Assembly (NCBI RefSeq): GCF_026651875.1
Contig: NZ_CP104067.1
Coordinates: 5,658,398 to 5,722,397, forward strand
From: Alicyclobacillus fastidiosus
GTDB lineage: Bacteria > Bacillota > Bacilli > Alicyclobacillales > Alicyclobacillaceae
Length of the DNA stretch: 64,000 nt
Direction of reading: 5' to 3'
The position numbers were made by a program, and so were the translations under genes. Of this stretch, positions 62,742-64,000 are shown in pieces (within the stretch, counting starts at the first letter, position 1; every line of letters begins with the position of its first letter). The notes below the pieces were generated by a model. It was not told where the DNA came from. It did not search any database and saw only the letters and a program-made list of their open reading frames with translations.

Positions 62742-62960
62742 CTACTTCGGTAACGGAACCTCGTCGACACCGCCTGGGTGCCACGGCCCACATTTCGCTA
62801 ACCTTTTGACTGTCAACCATCCACCTTTAAAGGCCCCAAACCGCGATATCGACTGCATCGCATACTCCGAACACGTCGGAACAAAACGACAACTGGGGGG
62901 TGTAAGTGGAGATATACATTTTCGATAGAAGCGGATAAACGCGAGAAGAATGAACCTCAT
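62742..62960 (-). CDS. yidD: Membrane protein insertion efficiency factor YidD
   Basis: This small amphipathic protein of 72 residues helps YidC insertion. The sequence has FIRFYRKCISPLTPPSCRFV, PTCSEYAMQSISRFGAFKGG and KCGPWHPGGVDEVP, all strongly conserved family blocks. ATG at 62960 follows GAGGAG; the frame to 62981 is less likely. It lies between rnpA and yidC. Confidence 0.96.
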   Translation of the reverse strand: MRFILLAFIRFYRKCISPLTPPSCRFVPTCSEYAMQSISRFGAFKGGWLTVKRLAKCGPWHPGGVDEVPLPK

Positions 62961-62982
62961 CCCACTCAGCTCCTCGTCCAAA

Positions 62983-63321
62983 TCATACCACGATTTTGGC
63001 TTTCTGCAGGAGTTTCATGACATCGTTCATCAATTCGTGGAAATCGGACTCCGCCGCACCTTTCCGGCAGACAATCACAATGTCGATTGGCTTGTCCGAA
63101 AGTTGCGGGATAAGGGTTTGGAAACCTGCGCGCAGCGCACGCTTCACGCGGTTTCGAACTACCGCATTGCCAACCTTCTTACTAATGGAAAACCCCACGC
63201 GGAAGGAAGGCAGGCGATTGTCGCAATAATACAATACCAACCGCGCTGTCGCAAACGATTTTCCTCGGCGAAACACGCGCCGGAAATCGCGATTGTCCTT
63301 CAATCGGTACGCACTCTGCAA
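62983..63321 (-). CDS. rnpA: Ribonuclease P protein component
   Basis: This protein cofactor of RNase P is needed for 5' tRNA maturation. The 112 residues start MQSAYRLKDNRDFRRVFRRG. The RNR motif lies in GNAVVRNRVKRALRAGFQTL. TTG is the start, after GGAGG. It lies after rpmH in the canonical order. Confidence 0.96.
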   Translation of the reverse strand: MQSAYRLKDNRDFRRVFRRGKSFATARLVLYYCDNRLPSFRVGFSISKKVGNAVVRNRVKRALRAGFQTLIPQLSDKPIDIVIVCRKGAAESDFHELMNDVMKLLQKAKIVV

Positions 63322-63356
63322 ACCATCACCGCCTCCGCGCGTTCTGACTCATATCA

Positions 63357-63383
63357 TCAAAAAAGGCCACGAATCGTGGCCTT
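63357..63383 (-). terminator. Terminator overlapping the rpmH stop
   Basis: A perfect 10-bp stem (63363-63372 with 63374-63383) is followed on the minus strand by TTTTTT. It lies between rpmH and rnpA and would lower rnpA output relative to L34. Confidence 0.85.
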
Positions 63384-63516
63384 ATGCTGATAAAACTTTA
63401 CGTCCCCGGTTACGGCGAGCTGCGAGAACCCGACGACCATTTTTCGTGGCCATACGTTGTCTAAATCCATGGTTCTTTTTGCGTTTCCGTACATTCGGTT
63501 GATAGGTCGGTTTCAT
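63382..63516 (-). CDS. rpmH: 50S ribosomal protein L34
   Basis: This 44-residue ribosomal protein encodes MKPTYQPNVRKRKKNHGFRQ followed by RMATKNGRRVLAARRNRGRK and VLSA. GGGAGGTGTCCTG precedes the ATG. It is the first minus-strand gene leftward from oriC. Confidence 0.98.
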   Translation of the reverse strand: MKPTYQPNVRKRKKNHGFRQRMATKNGRRVLAARRNRGRKVLSA

Positions 63517-63652
63517 CAGGACACCTCCCTTGCAGACAGACGCTTCATAGATTACAGGATGAACGCCAGTTTGTCAATTCAACTTTCATTTCTTCTTTCT
63601 TCTATAAACAATCCACATGTGGACAACTTTCGGCAAAAAACCGCATTTTTCG

Positions 63653-63904
63653 TTATCCACAACATTTATCCACAAGTTTAGACACATTTCCACATCGCTA
63701 AAACCATGAATTTGGTCGAATTGTGTGTTCTGTGGATAGTTTATTTCGACATTGCTCGACTAGCTGCTTTTCTGGTAATATAGTCGCTGCAATCATCCAC
63801 AGACCCTGTGACTTTTCACATGTATCCACAAGTTTATCCACACGCTGTGGATAACATTACCCACATCAAGTTAACATGTGAATCACCGTCTTTTTCTATC
63901 CACA
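63653..63904. promoter_or_regulatory. Origin region: DnaA-box cluster upstream of dnaA
   Basis: Between rpmH and the window end no gene is seen. Perfect DnaA boxes (TTATCCACA) lie on plus at 63653-63661, 63666-63674 and 63834-63842, and on minus at 63846-63854. One-mismatch boxes lie at 63731-63739 (minus), 63793-63801, 63822-63830 and 63896-63904. The boxes at 63834 and 63846 face each other. This corresponds to the upstream sub-region of a bipartite Bacillus-type oriC. Confidence 0.95.
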
Positions 63905-63983
63905 GCCAGGCGGTGACAACGTTCGCTAATTCGCGCAACGGCGGGCTTTTGACGCTTTACGCGATGTTTTTATGTTTTTTCTT

Positions 63984-63990
63984 AGGAGGG
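63984..63990 (+). promoter_or_regulatory. Ribosome-binding site of dnaA, start codon outside the window
   Basis: AGGAGGG lies ten bases before the right edge, downstream of the DnaA boxes and divergent from rpmH. In this conserved block the next gene is dnaA, so its start should lie just beyond 64000. Confidence 0.8.
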
Positions 63991-64000
63991 CCAGCAGTTC

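Noticed and set aside
1..64000. tRNA/rRNA genes, CRISPR arrays, insertion sequences or prophage
   Set aside because: No cloverleaf-type sequence, regular spacer-repeat array, transposase or phage structural gene was recognised in a read of both strands. Absence was judged by eye only.

Overview
The window reads as the left flank of the chromosomal replication origin of an endospore-forming, Gram-positive bacterium. At the right edge lie a DnaA-box cluster and a ribosome-binding site that must belong to dnaA just outside. To its left runs the conserved origin block rpmH-rnpA-yidD-yidC-jag-mnmE-mnmG-rsmG-noc-soj-spo0J-yyaC-yyaE-ychF-rpsF-ssb-rpsR-rplI-dnaB-walRKHIJ-htrA-rlmH. SASP-H, CotX-family coat proteins, YyaC, Soj/Spo0J/Noc and SpoIIIJ (YidC) point to a spore-former of the class Bacilli. 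The GC-rich coding sequence and frequent TTG/GTG starts suggest an Alicyclobacillus-like lineage. That assignment is inference, not proof.

Layout. 1-8000: the end of a FolD-type gene; an actin-like/ParR-like pair fronted by an AT-rich repeat array (candidate plasmid-type partition cassette); a phosphotransferase-like gene; a FetA/FetB-type ABC pair; an MDR-type reductase; and glnK-amtB. 8000-15700: a candidate c-di-GMP riboswitch with terminator ahead of a PAS-GGDEF-EAL-PilZ protein, an SLC13/TrkA-C transporter, a decayed slipin, a double GNAT acetyltransferase, and a MutM-like gene with an in-frame stop. 15800-17750: a four-gene spore-coat cluster. 17900-34500: metabolic and transport genes. 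These include a PolX/PHP protein with a degenerate polymerase site, an ECF sigma factor, ClpP, a LysP-like permease broken by an 11-bp tandem duplication, PanE, an ABC-F protein, an M29 aminopeptidase, a guanine-riboswitch-controlled xpt-pbuX operon, a PfkB kinase remnant and MFS transporters. 34600-64000: the origin-proximal core, almost all on the minus strand, so transcribed away from the origin.

How the genes work together. GlnK and AmtB form an ammonium uptake and sensing pair. WalRKHIJ with the HtrA protease is the cell-wall stress system. Soj, Spo0J and Noc act with two parS-like sites visible here (one perfect in yyaE, one with a single mismatch in spo0J) to organise the origin. MnmE/MnmG, RsmG, RnpA, YidC/YidD and Jag serve tRNA/rRNA modification, RNA processing and membrane insertion. 

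The most unusual items are the plasmid-like ParM/ParR/repeat cassette, the riboswitch-controlled cyclic-di-GMP gene, four decayed genes whose lesions are visible in the sequence, a 39-codon orphan gene with perfect expression signals, and a YidC with a tail of about 120 low-complexity residues. No tRNA, rRNA, CRISPR array or insertion sequence was recognised.
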